Assembly: GCA_964020155.1 (NCBI GenBank)
Contig: OZ026563.1
Span: forward strand, 1,826,743 to 1,890,742
Direction of reading: 5' to 3'
DNA length: 64,000 nucleotides
Origin: Chondrilla cf. caribensis
Taxonomy: Eukaryota; Porifera; Demospongiae; Chondrillida; Chondrillidae
Part shown: positions 1 to 18,697 of the stretch, in pieces
Layout: each line of letters opens with the position of its first letter
Numbering within the stretch: position 1 is the first letter of the stretch
The notes under the pieces: generated by a model
The model's database searches: none
What the model was told of the DNA's origin: nothing
The model's input: the letters and a program-made list of their open reading frames with translations, nothing else
Made by a program: the position numbers and the translations under genes

Positions 1-49
1 TATTGGGTGGTACGGCCGTTGACCCTTGTATTGTATCATTTTCAAAAAG

Positions 50-521
50 GTATGTATCTATGGCCGGATGGTTTGGTGAGGTTTGTTTGGAGCACAAAAG
101 GCAATGTTCAGTTCACGCGTTGCAAACTGGATGGAGGTCCAGAGATGCCTTGCGAAAGTGGACTGGAATATGACGTGAATAATGTCACTGCAGGGACCCA
201 CAGAGTGGAAATCATAGCTTACTGTAATGATGAGCCCATCAACAGGGAAATTATTGGGTTCAGATGTGAGTACTGTGTGTACGGATCTGACTATATGTTG
301 CTGTACAAACACACATAATGAATGTAATAATATATGGAAAGCAGACCCATTGCCGAGCTACTGTAATGTTGTGTATTTAGGTATGCTTTATATTAAACAG
401 TATAATACAGTGTACTATTGTGTTTATATAATTATAGTAATTCATTATGAGAATAGTGTCATGTATGCAACAGTAGGTTCTAGCATTTTTATGACACACA
501 GACACACACATGCACACACAC

Positions 522-598
<77 letters not shown>

Positions 599-1387
599 CA
601 TGCATGCATGCACATATGCACATACACACCTAAGCATGTGCAGTATCCCACACTTGTATGATAATGTCAAACTTGTTTTCATTTCAGCTCAAAGTGGTAT
701 TCCTAAGGACCCATCATGTCAGCGTGTTGCCATCGCCAATGCCACTGCTTCCTACGACAGCTCAAGAGCAACCGTATCTGTCACATTCTCTCTTGACACT
801 CCATCAACATGTACCTGCAAACTACCCGCTGCTAACCAGATTCCATTAAAACCATGTATGTAAGCACATACCTTTATCCTGGCTCTCTGTATTGCATATA
901 CATAGTATACGTCTGTCCTTTCACTCCAAGCACACTGTCACATAAGATTCTGTCTTTACACTATTACAGTAAATACTCTCCACTACAATTCCCAGTACCA
1001 ATATAACGTACAAGTACCAATGAATATCCTGTTAATTCAACAAACTCTTTAATCCACCATATTCTTTGAAAATGAATTGCGGTAGGATTAACGAGTATTC
1101 ACTGTAGTACACTGGATTCTGGTCTCTGCACTACATGCATCAGTTCTATGTTCTCTGCCTCTGTATTGATGTGAATGTCCTTTGTACTGCAGTATTGGGC
1201 ATTTGATTTCCATGTCACATACGTACATTTGTATTTTGTAGGTACTCCTGGAAGTATGTTTACCAGTGTACCCAACCTAGCTAATACTCTCCATCAAAAA
1301 AGGAAAACCGCAAAGGTGGCCATTATCTGCAAATCCGATGATTGTGGTGTGAAGCACATGGTCCCTGCATATTTCAACATACGCTGA
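50..1387 (+). CDS. Gene A: secreted Cys-repeat family protein, 5' partial (C-terminal part)
   Basis: Three exons joined in one frame: 50-265, 688-855 and 1242-1387 (stop TGA). All visible introns are phase 1 with GT/AG ends. Exon 50-265 encodes a complete family repeat in a single exon: CKLDGGPEMPC followed by LTAG-type turn (VTAGTHRVEIIAYC). The next two exons encode a terminal module that ends in KVAIICKSDDC and a short tail; genes B and C end the same way. Because the repeat's second cysteine codon is TGC and the intron that splits it in B and C is absent, this paralogue has a different intron history. The start codon and signal peptide must lie left of the window. The acceptor at 48-49 has a weak pyrimidine tract, so the first exon boundary is the least certain. 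Function is unknown; a secreted structural or binding role is inferred from the family. Confidence 0.72.
494..596. repeat. (CA)n microsatellite in a gene A intron
   Basis: A near-perfect CA tract lies in the intron between the first and second visible exons. Long apparent ORFs here (His-Thr or Cys-Val repeats) are products of the dinucleotide and are not genes. Confidence 0.9.
970..1115 (-). mobile_element. MITE-like dispersed repeat (copy 1), in a gene A intron
   Basis: The reverse complement of this segment matches 18335-18508 over most of its length: TGAATACTC, AATCC, CAAAGAATATGG and GATATTCATTGGTACTT occur in both, in the same order. The two copies are in opposite orientation and lie 17 kb apart, as expected for a small non-autonomous inverted-repeat transposon. 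No reading frame is present. Confidence 0.6.
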
Positions 1388-1462
1388 TTGCCAGCCAGGG
1401 TCATGGTTGATAAAGCTCAGAAATGGAATTTACATACAAAATTGATAGTTTAACCATCAGAT

Positions 1463-1468
1463 AATAAA
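1463..1468 (+). terminator. Putative polyadenylation signal of gene A
   Basis: A canonical AATAAA hexamer lies about 76 bases after the gene A stop codon. The position is normal for a poly(A) signal; no transcript evidence is available. Confidence 0.45.
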
Positions 1469-1897
1469 GCTTAACATTATAAGAACATTATAAGACAACA
1501 AATACACATTATAGGCCCACATCAAATCTCGGTAATGATATTGAACTATATTGTTATTATTAGCATAGATGAATCAACCCTCAAATATCCTGTATTGCCA
1601 GTGACATAATACGATATAGCTAGCATGTGATGGGATTGTAGTAAATATGGGTATTTTGCCAATAATAAACATATTTCAATTGTTGACGTACGTACCAATA
1701 GCAGCTGACAATTATCCAAAGTAAATAACATTTTGTTACCCAGCATCATACTGTGAAACTATATAGGAATACAGAATAGCTGCTAGAGTAACAATTGAAA
1801 ATGTTATAGCAATCACCTGGATTTCTTTGTGAATGGAGAACACTTGGCATCCATCCTTTCACCATGTGCACGGTGTGCAGTTACAAGTATACAGCTG

Positions 1898-1942
1898 CAG
1901 CTGATTCGGCTGTTTGCACGATTCATTATGTCGAATCAGCTG
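1898..1942. repeat. Inverted repeat, 11-bp arms, 23-base loop
   Basis: CAGCTGATTCG at 1898-1908 is the exact reverse complement of the bases at 1932-1942. The arms could form a hairpin or a paired protein-binding site between genes A and B; no function can be assigned. Confidence 0.5.
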
Positions 1943-3819
1943 TTTTAGTTCCGTTTTGACTCCCACTCAGTCAGTATCATAATCACCATAAGATTTCCAA
2001 TTAGCGACGCGGGTTGAAATTTAGGCCTACCATTAATTCAGTCTACTTATTCGACTTACACAGACAGAAATGCACTCGAATTCTTGCGATCAACAGCTTG
2101 TTACCCAATCGACAGAATTCGTTATTATAGTCTTAAGCTTCATTCACGATGTCGGCCATTTAAAATAATCGTTTCATTTCCGTTCTTCGGCACCGCTATT
2201 CCGTATTCTCCGTTTTCCGCGTGTAGCGTCGCCGCGTTTCCAGCTGTTTTGTGATTATTGGGATCGGAAGCTTAAATTCTGCACAAACAGTTCCTGTTTA
2301 CGACTAAGATCTCATGAGTATGGGGTATGCATGTATAAGTTCATACACACTCTATAAATTTACAATAATATGTGGACCTGGAAAGCAGTGGCTTGCAAGT
2401 AAGTAGAATGGAAGACGATATTGATATTGGTAGTGATTGGACCTAATCAAGTGATGTGAGGAGATGGGAGATAATGCTGTGTATAAGGGTGACATGGATA
2501 AAAGAGTTTGAACAACAATATTTGGTAGTAGTATTTAGTCTAGCTTGCTTTAAACATCTTGGACATGGGGAAGGCAAGTTGCATACCTCTAGGTGAAACA
2601 GGCAACCAGGGTTGTGCATTTCGGAGGTGAAACTATCTTTTCAGATAGGATGTAACCTTTGTTTGTAACTTCTTTATGGTTACTTCAGTGACGGCATCAA
2701 CAGTCAGATCAACTAGGAGAGATGTTTTTTACAGTTATATGGCATACCCCACATCCTAGCAAACAGCTAGACTAAGTGTGGCACAGTTTGTAACTCATTT
2801 GATATCTTACCTTCTTCCAAACCTTTCAGTTGAAATGGAAACTTAAAACTAGGGAGTAGGTGCGGAATGTTTGGAATGTACCTGCACCTGTGAGTACGGG
2901 TCTCAAATCCCAGGAATGTCATAATGGTCACGTTGTGTATGACACAGACGCATACTCCAATTGTGTAGGTTTCCCAATGCAATGTTCTCTACAGATGGTC
3001 AACTTTATCACAGATTCTTATCATCAATTGCTATGAATAAGGCCACTTATGGTGATCTTATCAAAGTGCTATATTTGTATCAGGGTATCAATACTTTCCA
3101 ACTTTGGCACATTCTTTACTCTAGGTCTGTTATAAGCCATCATTCTCAACACTCTCGGGGTTACCACTAGTTTCACCAAGAGAGAGCTACACAAGAGGAT
3201 AAGGTGTTTTGTATCTTCAAATTTGTCAAGGAAAGGTATCTAAAGTTAGTGTGTTTATTCTGACTGTTGAAGTTACTGTACGTGTATGATTATTATTGTC
3301 TATTACTAGTACAGTATAACAAGTGTATAAGAATAGGATTAGTTATGCCTGTAGTTCTGATATTTGAAGGCTCTCCTGGTATTATTATAAATTTATATGT
3401 ATTTTAGCCTTTAACTTAATATCTATCTATATATATACCCTGCCCTTTGTAATATGGGGTATTTTATCACCTCCTAGTTTGTTTACTGCACATACACACT
3501 TGTATACGTCAATATAATACGTAATTAAGTCTGTATGTGTCTAATTCAGCACACTTAAAATACTTGGCGCCCAACTCTCCCTCTTATACACCCAGACATA
3601 CCCACAAAGCATGGAATATGTATTCATCCGTGCACACATCTACTGTATACACTTTCCGTGTGACCTTTCCTGCATGGTATAATCACAAATGTACGCATGT
3701 ACATCCCGTCTGATCTGAATACGTGCATGTACAGGTATATAGTTTAACATTGTACACACAAACAGAACTTAGCGAGGTAGACTCACTGCTCAATCACATC
3801 CACTCCAGGGAAATCGGCA

Positions 3820-6800
3820 ATGCCTGTGTTCAGTCTTGGTAGGTCTCTCCTGTGGTGTCTCGTGGCAGCCATTCTTCTTAACTCACATGCAGAGGCAGGT
3901 ATTGGTAAGTCATACCTGGTATCCTATTGTTATGCATATCATATTGTATTTCTATACATATTTGCGAGAGTCAGTGTATTATCAATCATACAGACATTTG
4001 CCATGTATAGTGTTCATTTGTGTGTACTGTCACTGTGTGTAAGATTACGTATACCCTCATTCACTTGCATGTGCACGTGTCTAAATTGTGTAAATTAGCA
4101 AACAAAACACAGATAGAACAAAATTTTGGTTTACTTGTTTTACCTTTAGCTACTTCACATGTAGATGATCCATTCAGGAGTACGTACGTACATACATATA
4201 TATTAACACAGTTGTGATATTTCCAGCTTCAACACTGTATTGAACACTTGATAATACTCCAGTGTACACTACTTATAAATTTGCTACGTTTTTCATGTAG
4301 AGATGTCTCCTGACCAGCTACGCATCTATCTATATAAGCTTATTTCTGTGCAATTTGTGCAGTACTGTATGTACTGTATCTAGTGTGGTGTATTACTTCA
4401 GGGTTTAGTATAATATGATGCAATGAATATAAACATTGTGTGTACTGTACGTATGACTGCAGCCTGCAGGTTTGAATTCATTCAAGCCCGGACTTCTCCT
4501 GGACGCGTCTCACTGGAGTATTCGTATTCCGGAATATCCTCCATATTATGCAAAATTGAAGATGAAGAATTTATTGACTGTTAGTAGACTCAATTTCTTT
4601 CAGTTCTAGATTATATTTATCCTAATTACCAGAAGAATTGTATTACACTCACATCTGCATACAAACAGGCACAAACACATTCGCGTGCATGCACACACGC
4701 ACGCACACTTAAACACGTTTACACACACTTCACTGTATCAGTACAAGCACTTTCATGTTCTCTTCTCACTATAACCTAATGTAATGTATACACTTGTACA
4801 TATATTAGGTCCAAATGGAACGTCATTTGAAGTGGAAACATCTGGGGTCTACACGTTTAACTTCAATCTGACATGTCTTGTTGGTTCGCTCCTTCCTAGT
4901 GCTGCCGGGCCCTATCCCATCAATGTGCCTGGTCCATGCCCTACTGTGGAAATAACAAGGCTGAGAAGTACTTATTATTTGGCTCATCAGTATTCGTGTA
5001 CTCTCCGTTCATTACAGTTCATCACGTAGTCTGTAGTGCAATCAATGAATGATTGGAGGATTTAGTAGCATGAGTTCCATACATATATGGCATGTTGATA
5101 CAGATGTGCTCACACAGAGTGTGAACTGTGACCTTGGTTTCTAGGGTGCAGATACAAAGCATCACATGTTGTGGTATTGTAACAGGCCTATTGTTCCAAA
5201 ATCACTGTCTCTTCACCATCACAGCATCAACACTGCATCAACATCACATCATCTCATCACCATCACAGCATCACCACCACATCATCATCACAACATCAGC
5301 ATCACATCACCATCACAGCATCCCCACCACATCGCATCACCATCACAGCATCACCATCACATCACCATCACAGCATCCCCACCACATCAACATCACATCA
5401 CCATCACAGCATCACCACCGCATCACCATCACAACATCAGCATCACATCACCATCAAATTATCATCACCATCACAGTATCACCACAACATCATCATCACA
5501 GTATAACCTACACATCTTTGCGGTCACAACATTGTCCCATCATCACTATCTCCACATCACCAGCATCACAAAGCTAGCAAAAGGATAACTGCATTCAGTC
5601 TGAAGCAACAGGGCAGTTGACATCAGAGTGGAGCCATCCCCAATAGAGTACATACAGTGCATGCTGTAGAGCCTGACATAATATAGTAGGAATTGTCTCA
5701 CGGTATATATGTGGGCAAACAATTGTGAATCATACAATATACATCTGTGGAATGTCCTCGTGTATGTTTGCAGTATATACTGAAGAGATGGAATGACTGT
5801 TGTTTGTCTATTTTTAGGACGTTCCAACTATGACCAGTACAGAAAAGTGACATACTTGTGGAACGTGGCAGGTGGTGATGTTGAACAGATGTGTCAGTTC
5901 AACAACGATCAAGAATTTCCTTGTGAGTGTCCGGTCCCATGCAGCTGGAAACAAGCAACTGTTTTGAGCTGGGCCAGAATGTTACCGTGTTTATGATGTT
6001 GTACTATGTCTTGTAAAAACATGCATATGTACATAGGAACCTATGTACAGTACATATGTATATGTATGGGTGTGATAGAGATATCAACAATAAAGCTATA
6101 AGGAAGCTATGCAGGAAGGTCATTGGTAAACAAAACAGTTCACTTGAAAAACAACTGTTGAGTGTTCCAACAACTTGGCATTGGGTAGGCAGACAATAAT
6201 AGCTAGTATAATATTATGCACATGTACATACACCTTATATACACACATACTGTACATGCATGATATTGTACCTTCCTGCAGGTCAAAGCCCTTTTCGTGT
6301 GACTAAAAGTTTGTACGACTCACTTTGCAGCAAAAGACACACGTTCACTGTGAGGGCCTATTGCAGTGGGAAGGTACTGGCAACTGCCAGCAATACAGTG
6401 AGACGTGAGTTGTGTCCACATGCAAACACACTTCTAGTTCATTTGGCTCACTTGTTTTTTTGTCGTCAACTCTAATGTAAACGTAATTCATGCATGCCAA
6501 ATTACTATACTTATTGTATAATATGTACTCTATACCGTAAAATACCAAGAGGTATGTACGTATGTGTATGTAAGTACATACTGTACATACGTAAGTACGT
6601 ACATATGTACATCTACTCACAGAAGATATTTGTACAAATTGCATTGTACTCACATATTTCACATGACCTTACGTATATGCATCCATCTACGTATTCACGG
6701 TATAGTACTGTGTCAAATGTTTTGTACATGTACTTACAGTAACTGCATGCATATACGTATGTATAAATCCACGCACATGCAGTGGTAGTGTGGATAGGTA

Positions 6801-7658
6801 TATTAGGCACTTAGGATAGCTGCATGCATACTGTGGACATGTTCATGCTAACTATTTGCAAATGAATGCTTAATGTGATTGGAGTGACCTTGAAACTTCT
6901 TCAGTGTTCACCGGAGTTGCCTGTAAGCGGGGATGTTCTGACATGGCCTTCTCCACTGTACCCACTATTACTGACAAAACTACAACATCCGGTGGTAGTC
7001 GCATCACTACAAACTTCGTAACGTCCGTCCGCAGCACGTGTAACTGCCAAGAGTTGCAAGAGAAATCGTTCAAGCCATGTACGTTTGCAAGGACATGTAT
7101 GTACATGTTTGGGTCTATGTGTCTGTCCAGTACACTCAACGAATGTTACATATCTTGAGAATTGAATTTAGCACACCTATTGGGATAACATAAAGTAGCA
7201 TGTGATTGCTCCCCAATGGAGCAAAGCAATACACTTGCATGGTTCATACAAGAACATCACTCATCCGCACTCCTTTGTAATTGACATTCCTTAAGTTGTG
7301 GACATGGTACCCTGATTTATCCAACATCTGGTTTATCCAAACAGTGATTTTAGTATTTACAAGTAATAGACGTGGTCTTATAATAAACAAAGTTGAAACA
7401 CATAATTTTGAAAGAAGCAGTGACCATGTGGATTCTTCATGTATGCAATGTCACAGTGATACCTAACACCTTGTTGTACAGTTTACACAGTCCAAGTAAG
7501 CCCAGTTCAGTCGATTTCATTGTCAGCATCTCCTTTTGTTCCATATAGGCAGCAGTGGATCTTCTACAGCCGTTGGTGCCAGGAGTGGAGTGTTTGTTAT
7601 CTCCTGCAAAGCAAGTGATGGCTGCAACACAATTATCCGTCACTACCTACCATTCTGA
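3820..7658 (+). CDS. Gene B: small secreted protein with two Cys repeats and terminal module
   Basis: Seven exons: 3820-3904, 4463-4579, 4809-4967, 5818-5922, 6282-6404, 6905-7078 and 7549-7658. They total 873 nt (290 aa), every intron is phase 1, and the joined frame ends in TGA. Residues 1-28 are a signal peptide (LLWCLVAAILL core). Repeat 1 spans residues 29-120 (CKIEDEEFIDC, then NGTSFEV). Repeat 2 spans 121-196 (CQFNNDQEFPC, then HTFTVRAYC). Residues 197-290 are the terminal module, with CKRGC, TCNC and VFVISCKASDGC before the end. Each repeat has its intron inside the second cysteine codon. Exon lengths 117, 105, 123 and 110 equal those of gene C exactly. No membrane segment follows the leader, so the product should be secreted. 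Molecular function is not known. Confidence 0.85.
5216..5577. repeat. CATCAC-rich imperfect tandem repeat in a gene B intron
   Basis: Imperfect repetition of CATCACCATCACAG-like units fills part of the intron between B exons 3 and 4. It gives His-rich or Ser/Thr-rich open frames in several phases, none of which begins or ends at credible splice sites in the gene B frame. Confidence 0.8.
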
Positions 7659-8802
7659 GGACTGTACATCTGCCTATATCTCATCCTGGCTCTACCTAAT
7701 GTACACACTACCTGCATAATAATTATACATTATAGAGTAACAACGATTAACATTTTAGAGGGTAGCTGGTTGATTCAGATTGATTTTGTATTTGAATCAG
7801 AGAAATATATTTTGTAGATTTATACACTTGTTAAGTTTAGGTTCATCTTTTTGATCATACAACCTGTACTTGATTTGTAGTTCATTTTACTTTATGAACA
7901 TCATGGAATGGGTTTACAATAATGTTATTATGAATCTTTGTTGTTGATACTGTACGTATGTACATATATTAATGTGTATGCATGTTTGCATGTGTGTTCG
8001 TGTGTATGCGTGTGTGTGGGTCTGGTTGTTTTTTTTGTGTGTGTATGTGCTATTTTGTTCGTGTGTGTGTGTGTGTGCGCGCGTGCACGCGCGTGTGTAT
8101 GAATGTGTGTGTGTGTGGGCATGTTTGTGTGTGTACATGCATATGCATGTATACATAGTACACATGTATACTGTATTGATGCACGAAATTGGCTGTGAGT
8201 ATACTACATGTATACCTGTATGTTACCAATTGCGATCAAAAGGTGTAAGGAGGAAACAGACACTTAGTTAGCAGTATGCTAACATACCTATTGTATACAT
8301 GCATACTTGTTATGGGATGTATGTGTGTGTGTGTGTGTGTGTGCATGTTGTGGTATGTAGACAGTAGGCATTGCATAGTTATATATGTACATGCACTAGA
8401 TAAGAGGGCAGGGGTCGTGTTGTTGAAGATAGCATAAGAGTGTGTAGAGGAGTTTGTAGTGGGACTCAACACCTACTGGTACTGGTAAGATCATCAATGT
8501 ATACCTGGGATGGTGCTGGCTTTACTGGTAGTGATAACACATAACCAGCATACCTTCACACCTGGGTGAGGATTCTGTGTATACATACCCCACTGGGTAC
8601 CTGGATCCCTGGTATGCAGCTTGATCCTGTAAACACAATTCCTTCCATGTCACCAAGGGAACTGAGCCGATCACGTTATCAAATAGTCTTCATTCTGTGC
8701 ACTTGTGTGTATTCTGGGTCTTATGTATTTGGTGTCAGTTGTATAGTGATATATTGGAGAATTCCATCGTGGTTGAAGTTTACGTTTGTTACTAGTGAAC
8801 AT

Positions 8803-8919
8803 TGTGTGTGTGTGTGTACAGTATGTGCACACGTGTGCATATGGATGTGTATGCACATGTGTGTGTGTGTGTGTGTGTGTGTGCGTGCGTGTGAGTGTGT
8901 GTGTGTGTGCGGTGTGTGT

Positions 8920-8952
<33 letters not shown>

Positions 8953-8994
8953 CGTGTGCGTGTGCGTGCGTGTGTGCGTGCGTGTGTGCGTGCT
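8803..8994. repeat. (GT)n/(GTGC)n compound microsatellite
   Basis: Almost uninterrupted GT with interspersed GC dinucleotides. The long open frames here are repeat artefacts. Confidence 0.85.
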
Positions 8995-9184
8995 TATGTA
9001 CATGCGTCTCAGGTTACATCAAAAGCTGTAAATTCTCAAGAAGCATGATAATGTATAATATATTGTGTGCACACATACATGTACATATGCATACAGTAGA
9101 ATATGTATCAGTCAGTGTGATAAAATATTGAGACCTCAAGCCAGCCTACAGTGATGATGGTTGAGGATAGGTTACAGTATACAT

Positions 9185-9542
9185 AGCTGTACATGAGATA
9201 TCCCTACAGTACTGTACAGTAGCTGTACATGAGATATCCCTACAGTACTGTACAGTAGCTGTACATGAGATATCCCTACAGTACTGTACAGTAGTTGTAC
9301 ATGAGATATCCCTACAGTACTGTACAGTAGCTGTACATGAGATATCTCTACAGTACTGTACAGTAGCTGTACATGAGATATCCCTACAGTACTGTACAGT
9401 AGCTGTACATGAGATATCCCTACAGTACTGTACAGTAGCTGTACATGAGATATCCCTACAGTACTGTACAGTAGCTGTACATGAGATATCCCTACAGTAC
9501 TGTACAGTAGCTGTACATGAGATATCCCTACAATACTGTACA
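9185..9542. repeat. 36-bp minisatellite, about 10 copies
   Basis: A 36-base unit containing TGTACATGAGATATCCCTAC and ending CAGTACTGTACAGT is repeated head to tail about ten times with only one or two substitutions in single copies. The unit length is a multiple of three, which leaves a 136-codon open frame on the minus strand. The low divergence suggests recent expansion. Confidence 0.92.
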
Positions 9543-10370
9543 GCCTGAGTCATCACACACTAACTGATCACTTTCACCGTAGATACTGTGTGTCCAGGGT
9601 GGTACTGACTGGGGATCTGAAATCCACAATCATTGCAACTTCCTAAGCAAGTATCCTGGTAGGTACACACTCCTGGTTGACTAGTACAGTACACCTCACT
9701 CAGTCCCTAGCTCATGCACACTATGTCAACCAGTACTGATAGGAAGTACCTCTGATAAGAAGTATGAATTTGATGTACCTTTAAAGGTACTCACTAAGCA
9801 TGTTGGACTGTATATGTACAGTATATGTGTGATATGTATTATTACAGTATACTAAGGTACTGTATAATATGTATTATTATAGTATACTAATGTACTGTAC
9901 GTATGTAAGTACATACTGTATAATATTATACAATAACTGTAGTCCAGGTGATATTATCATGTTATGTTGTAGGGGGTGTTACTTGGCAACCTTACAGACT
10001 GTAAGGTGAATTCTTTAGATAGCTCCACTTGTCCAACTTCACCACAATGTGGGAACACTGCGTTAAGGAATGACACGCTATCATTCTGTTTTGTGGTATA
10101 TTTGGTTCACTGCATATTACACATTTATAGAGTTACAGTTACTAGTTATCTACACATTTATATGTATGTGAGTGGGTCTGTTTTGTCCAGTGTACACATT
10201 GTCCAGTAAAGACCTGGGAGAAGTAGGAAAGGGTAGGGACTTCAAAATTTGTACAGAGCACGAGAGTCATCACTATTGTGGAACACCAAAGGTCAGGTTG
10301 ATAGGTCCTGGACTTGAGCAGCGAGGAAAGTAGAACAGAAATTCTGTTATCGAAAAGGTATAGTTATATA

Positions 10371-10453
10371 CAGGTGGTGTTCCCACTGTGTGTTTGTATC
10401 AGTTATCAGTGACATACAGCTAGCAAATACAAACACAGTGGGAACACGACCTG
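10371..10453. mobile_element. Small hairpin (MITE-like) element
   Basis: The ends are near-perfect inverted repeats of about 29 bases: CAGGTGGTGTTCCCACTGTG at the left is matched by the reverse complement of the right end. Only a short spacer separates the arms. The structure suits a foldback element or a deleted MITE; no coding capacity. Confidence 0.6.
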
Positions 10454-10790
10454 TACATATTCCCATTTCAAATTTTATAGTGGAAGTGTGGTTTCAAACT
10501 TACTTAGTTCATACCTCGCATCATACATGTACAGTATCACTCACTGTATGATGTACATATACGATGTAATACTCAGTTATTCCATCAATCGATCTGCAGA
10601 TTGTGCTATGGCTGCATTTAGTGCTGACAACCATTTGGAATTTTGTTAGAAATTGACCATATGTGTGTACCAGGCACTCCATCTGCCCAATGATGATACA
10701 AATCCCACACACGTACTACATGGATACACTCCTGCACTACATGCATGTATTTCTACTTTTACTCTTTGCAGATTGTGAAAGTAATACACA

Positions 10791-16469
<5,679 letters not shown>

Positions 16470-16805
16470 TATCGTATACGACAACTTAGATATACTTCAG
16501 ATATACTTGATAACTGCCAATATGTAGGTCAATTACTATTATAAAACTCAAAACATGTAGATATCAATATGCATTTGAAATTAGAATGACTGAATGAAAC
16601 TCAATTAAGTAGTTTAAATTCTTGTTGATACTCAATATCCGACATACTGTACTTATGAATTAATGATATGTCAGCTGTCACTGGTGACGTGAGATACAAA
16701 CATATCCTACTACTTTGCAATAGACACAAAATTCCATTTGAATCAGGAATGAGTACAAAGAGTCACTGATGCATTTAGTACATACTGTACATATCTGCAT
16801 ACGTG

Positions 16806-16930
16806 CGTCACACTCATGCCACATTTGTGTCACACTCATGTCACTAATGTCACACTCAAGTCACATTCATGTCAAATTTGTATCACTCCTGTGTCATAAT
16901 CATGTCACTAGTTTGTCACACTCGTGCCAT
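16806..16930. repeat. Imperfect 10-12-bp tandem repeat
   Basis: Repeated TCACACTCATG and TGTCACA-like units of variable length. Confidence 0.55.
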
Positions 16931-17109
16931 AGCGTACGTATTGCAACTATGACACATCATTCCATCCCATGTAATAACACACGTCCTTTATCCTAATAGC
17001 ACACTTACCCTACGTCTAGTAACACGGTGCCCTATAGTAGCACCATGCCTCTGCACCAGTGGTCATAAAGTTGTTGTCACCATCTTCCTCCCACATGTCA
17101 CTGTACATA

Positions 17110-17423
<314 letters not shown>

Positions 17424-18334
17424 GTTTCAAGTTCTGCGCAATGATAAGTTGCATGCCAAATTAGACACCCAAAGTTTGCGTTCTAGATTATCATATAGTA
17501 ATCTATAAAATATAGGCAAGTAGAACAGAAGAAATACATTTGGAGGACATTCATGCCGGAATGAGATTCATAAGACATAGAACACCGAACTGATGCAAAT
17601 TAGACAAATCCAAAGTTAGAGTGAACACATTATAGATTTATAAGTGATAATAATGTCCACTGTCCTCAGAAAGGAGGAGCTAATGGCTCAAAGGCTGAGG
17701 GAGCGAAGCAAAGTAATATACCCACTTTTTGTCCCAATCGCCGTGGAATTAGTGGGTGTTTTTGGACCAGAATCTTTGTGTTTTCTGAAAGATCTTGGAA
17801 GAGGATCCATGAAGCCTCAAAAGACGTAGAAGTGTACCATAATCTCTTTCAATGCCTTTCTGTGCAGTGCAAAGGCGGCCAGTGTGATTGGTTCACTACC
17901 ATGTGAATCTTAAAATTGGACACTGTCCTCAATGTTGTACTGTTATAATATATAATGCATTATTATTATCGATCATTACAGTGAATATGCAATTTACTTT
18001 TGCAATCAGCAAGGCCAGGATTAGAATCCTTAACTTCTAACGCTAGTAGTAATAATAATAAAATTTTTAATCACGATCTCATACAACATACAGTACACTT
18101 ATCTGTTCTCTACATACATATTATTATATGTTATTTTTATAATGCCATCAATATACATGTATTCACTCTAATGTTCATTCACTTGTATGCATGTCTTTCG
18201 GTATATTACGTTATTATTATATATGAACATGCACTAAATATAATTATTACTTTCAACCATAATTACCATAATAATTCCATACATCTACAGCATTATACAC
18301 ATCATTATTACAATGCAGTGGATCAGTATACAGT

Positions 18335-18508
18335 GAATACTCATTAATCCGCCGCAATTCTTTTTCAAAGAATATGGTATATTAACAAATTTGGCAGAAC
18401 AACTGGATATTCATTGGTACTTACAAAATATATTGTTACAGGGAAATTGTGGTGGATAAAAAAGTTTGATGTGCAAAGTAGTGGCGGATTAACAAGAATT
18501 CCCTGTAT
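18335..18508 (+). mobile_element. MITE-like dispersed repeat (copy 2)
   Basis: Terminal inverted repeats of about 24 bases bound the segment. The left end reads CAGTGAATACTCATTAATCC and the right end, in reverse complement, CAGGGAATTCTTGTTAATCC. The interior matches the reverse complement of 970-1115. No reading frame; non-autonomous. Confidence 0.68.
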
Positions 18509-18697
18509 AATATATATTTATAACATTCTCATGTATAGTCAATAACACACTTGCACACAAGCATCTACGTACCTGTATGAATATGAGGCCTACTATGGAT
18601 CAATAATGCTGAACTGCCTCATATGAATTAAGTACATACAAATATAATATTTGTACTGAAAGGAAAACAGTTAACTAGGTACATTATTACATCCACT

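Larger units (their letters stand above)
1388..3819. other. Intergenic region between genes A and B
   Basis: No exon with family motifs or good splice signals was found on either strand. It holds an 11-bp perfect inverted repeat (1898-1908 with 1932-1942), a locally less AT-rich stretch around 2100-2240, and only short unsupported reading frames. It presumably contains the gene B promoter, but I could not identify a convincing core element. Confidence 0.5.
7659..10790. other. Intergenic region between genes B and C
   Basis: The interval contains TG-rich microsatellite tracts (about 7975-8150 and 8803-8994), a 36-bp minisatellite (9185-9542), and an 83-bp hairpin element (10371-10453). No exon with the family motif was seen. 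A possible 5' UTR acceptor, a pyrimidine-rich tract ending in CAG at 10769-10771, lies just before the gene C start codon. Confidence 0.55.

Noticed and set aside
5128..5588. Histidine/serine-rich frames that could suggest a metal-binding protein
   Set aside because: CATCAC simple repeat inside a gene B intron; the frames are not joined to any exon.
9146..9556. 136-codon minus-strand frame with a 12-residue repeat
   Set aside because: It is the translation of the 36-bp minisatellite, whose unit is a multiple of three; no splice or start context.
9976..10209. 77-codon plus-strand frame preceded by an acceptor-like TTGTAG
   Set aside because: It runs into low-information sequence, does not match gene C's 5' structure, and lacks a credible donor.
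17644..17829. 60-codon plus-strand frame between genes C and D
   Set aside because: Short, no motif, no splice partners; chance is the simplest explanation.
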